Assembly (NCBI RefSeq): GCF_000499205.1 | Contig: NZ_AWUK01000011.1 | Span: forward strand, 124,001-188,000 | Source: Paenibacillus sp. MAEPY2 | GTDB lineage: Bacteria; Bacillota; Bacilli; Paenibacillales; Paenibacillaceae | DNA length: 64,000 bases | Direction: 5' to 3' | In this document: piece by piece, positions 63,103 through 64,000 of the stretch | How positions within the stretch are numbered: the stretch's first letter is position 1 | How the letters are laid out: each line of letters begins with the position of its first letter | The notes under the pieces: generated by a model | What the model was told of the DNA's origin: nothing | The model's input: the letters and a program-made list of their open reading frames with translations, nothing else | Database searches by the model: none | Made by a program: the position numbers and the translations under genes

Positions 63103-63170
63103 TTGAACTAACGGGAAACATTAGCTTAATAAAACTTAAGAAGGCATCAAATTGATCAGCTGCTGATTTC
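63103..63170 (+). repeat. CTAACGGG hairpin plus GATCAGCTGC module
   Basis: TTGAACTAACGGGAAACATT, then AATAAAACTTAAGAAGGCAT and TTGATCAGCTGCTG. Composite repeat equal to that at 39501-39560. Confidence 0.7.
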
Positions 63171-63615
63171 AACTAGCGGGCTGACAACAGGGATCGTTGC
63201 AGAAATGCTGACGATCCTTTTTTGTATATGTTTACGTATGAGTATTTAAATCACGAAAAAGGGCTCCTCCGTGGACCAGGACGCCCCAAGTACGGGTCAG
63301 CGATCACGTACCTGGATATAAAGGGAAAACAGTGGGTGTTGCCCGGCAAGGTGACGTTTTTATTTTTCGCAGTCCGATCGGTAATTTAGGTGATGCTGAG
63401 TATCTTACATGCTGTAAGCTTTGTAGAAGTGACTTTGTAGAACCATTCAAACGCTCTACACCGAGCGACAATGGAGCGAACGATTATACTTCAACTTACT
63501 TGCAGAACGGTTTATGCCCATTATATAAGCCTATTGGCAAAAGGATGGGGGGGATGTATAACTATATTGGACTGTTATGGAAAAACAAGGTATAGAAAGC
63601 CACTGAGCGGATCTG
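63171..63615. other. Interval with decayed coding scraps
   Basis: A start-less frame at about 63230-63390 reads EYLNHEKGLLRGPGRPKYGS, ITYLDIKGKQWVLPGKVTF and looks protein-like but is not recognised. The frame 63332-63595 in another phase lacks a ribosome site. No confident gene. Confidence 0.35.
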
Positions 63616-63810
63616 ATGCTCTTTAATCAGTATTTATGGCGTAAAGCCAGGGAGCTTGAAGAAAATGAACCGGAGAATGTTAGGCGAATCGATCAGATTT
63701 ATGAGATGATCAAGGACATTAGTAAGATATTTGAGATTAGAGCCGGACACAGAACAAACTCTATATATTTTAAAACAGAAGATTCTGTTTTCTGGCATGG
63801 GTGCTTGTAG
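63616..63810 (+). CDS. Possible small hypothetical protein or fragment
   Basis: A 64-codon frame, LWRKARELEENEPENVRRID, with a helical, charged composition typical of real coding sequence. No good ribosome site precedes ATG 63616; it may be an internal fragment of a larger lost gene. A terminator follows at 63863. Confidence 0.3.
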   Translation: MLFNQYLWRKARELEENEPENVRRIDQIYEMIKDISKIFEIRAGHRTNSIYFKTEDSVFWHGCL

Positions 63811-63862
63811 GAGAGAATGCATGTTGGAGGAGATATATTTCTTTATTTTCTGAAGATAAGCA

Positions 63863-63899
63863 GAAAAAAGGCATTTCCTGAAGGAGATGCCTTTTTTCT
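63863..63899 (+). terminator. Terminator
   Basis: AAAAAAGGCATTTCC pairs with GGAGATGCCTTTTTT (one G-T pair) around TGAA, then CTTG. Confidence 0.85.
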
Positions 63900-64000
63900 T
63901 GAGTAGAAACATTGTTAGGATTGCTACTCGGTATCATTCGTCCTAAATCGAGGAAGTATAAATATATTACTCTCTTTTTTCATTATCTAATCGCCGACGA

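Noticed and set aside
60390..63170. Chromosomal integron with attC sites
   Set aside because: The CTAACGGG hairpins are too short and lack the paired R/L boxes of attC; no integrase gene is visible. Kept only as an analogy in the findings.
1..64000. tRNA, rRNA or known riboswitch structures
   Set aside because: None of the intergenic regions showed cloverleaf, rRNA or familiar riboswitch cores by eye; a covariance-model scan was not possible.

Overview
The window looks like chromosome of a spore-forming, low-to-mid GC Firmicute of the Paenibacillaceae, most likely Paenibacillus or a close relative. The signs are strong AGGAGG ribosome binding sites with frequent TTG/GTG starts, LplA/LplB/LplC-type sugar ABC transporters paired with AraC or ROK regulators, class III fructose-bisphosphatase, a YheC/YheD ATP-grasp protein, and many one-component regulators (TetR, MarR, MerR, XRE, ROK). 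Assignments rest on motifs and remembered family sequences; no database search was run.

Layout. 1-9.5 kb: GC-rich polysaccharide locus with an AraC regulator, a lipoprotein and two permeases, then GH88, a CBM32-CBM32-PL6 lyase and a beta-propeller glycosidase; it fits import and cleavage of an unsaturated uronide such as dermatan/chondroitin fragments. 9.8-11.4 kb: ECF sigma/anti-sigma pair. 11.9-14.8 kb: VOC protein, XRE-cupin regulator, CynX/NimT-type exporter and universal stress protein. 15.4-19.2 kb: fbp, a decayed membrane-protein gene, and a DedA-PAP2 fusion whose PAP2 half has lost its catalytic residues. 19.6-21.6 kb: a MarR repressor with a clear operator next to an IMP dehydrogenase that resembles the Tritrichomonas type rather than Bacillus GuaB. 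22-25.5 kb: a GC-rich SDR/TetR remnant, then a GAPDH of Streptococcus/Lactobacillales type divergent from a TetR gene across a perfect palindrome. 26-36.8 kb: accessory genes (two more TetR units, OYE with an internal deletion, phosphotransferase, GNAT, alpha/beta hydrolase, methyltransferase, MerR/dehydrogenase pair) among decayed insertion sequences. 37-39.5 kb: IS66-family element. 39.8-46 kb: secreted histidine phosphatase, ferritin-like protein, and a minus-strand cluster (YheC/D, DUF6492-like, glycosyltransferase, ManC-like) that may decorate the spore surface. 46.9-56.9 kb: ROK-controlled sugar operon (NagB-like, ROK kinase, GH4, GH3, ABC importer). 57.7-59.9 kb: kbl-tdh threonine catabolism. 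60-64 kb: a repeat-rich stretch with small accessory genes.

The main themes are two complete glycoside import/cleavage units, two horizontally acquired-looking duplicates of housekeeping enzymes each with its own repressor, and a family of short dispersed modular repeats (a GGACAAGAACAT motif, a CTAACGGG hairpin and a GATCAGCTGC hairpin) that sit at the 3' ends of accessory genes and at junctions of decayed genes. No tRNA, rRNA or CRISPR array was recognised.
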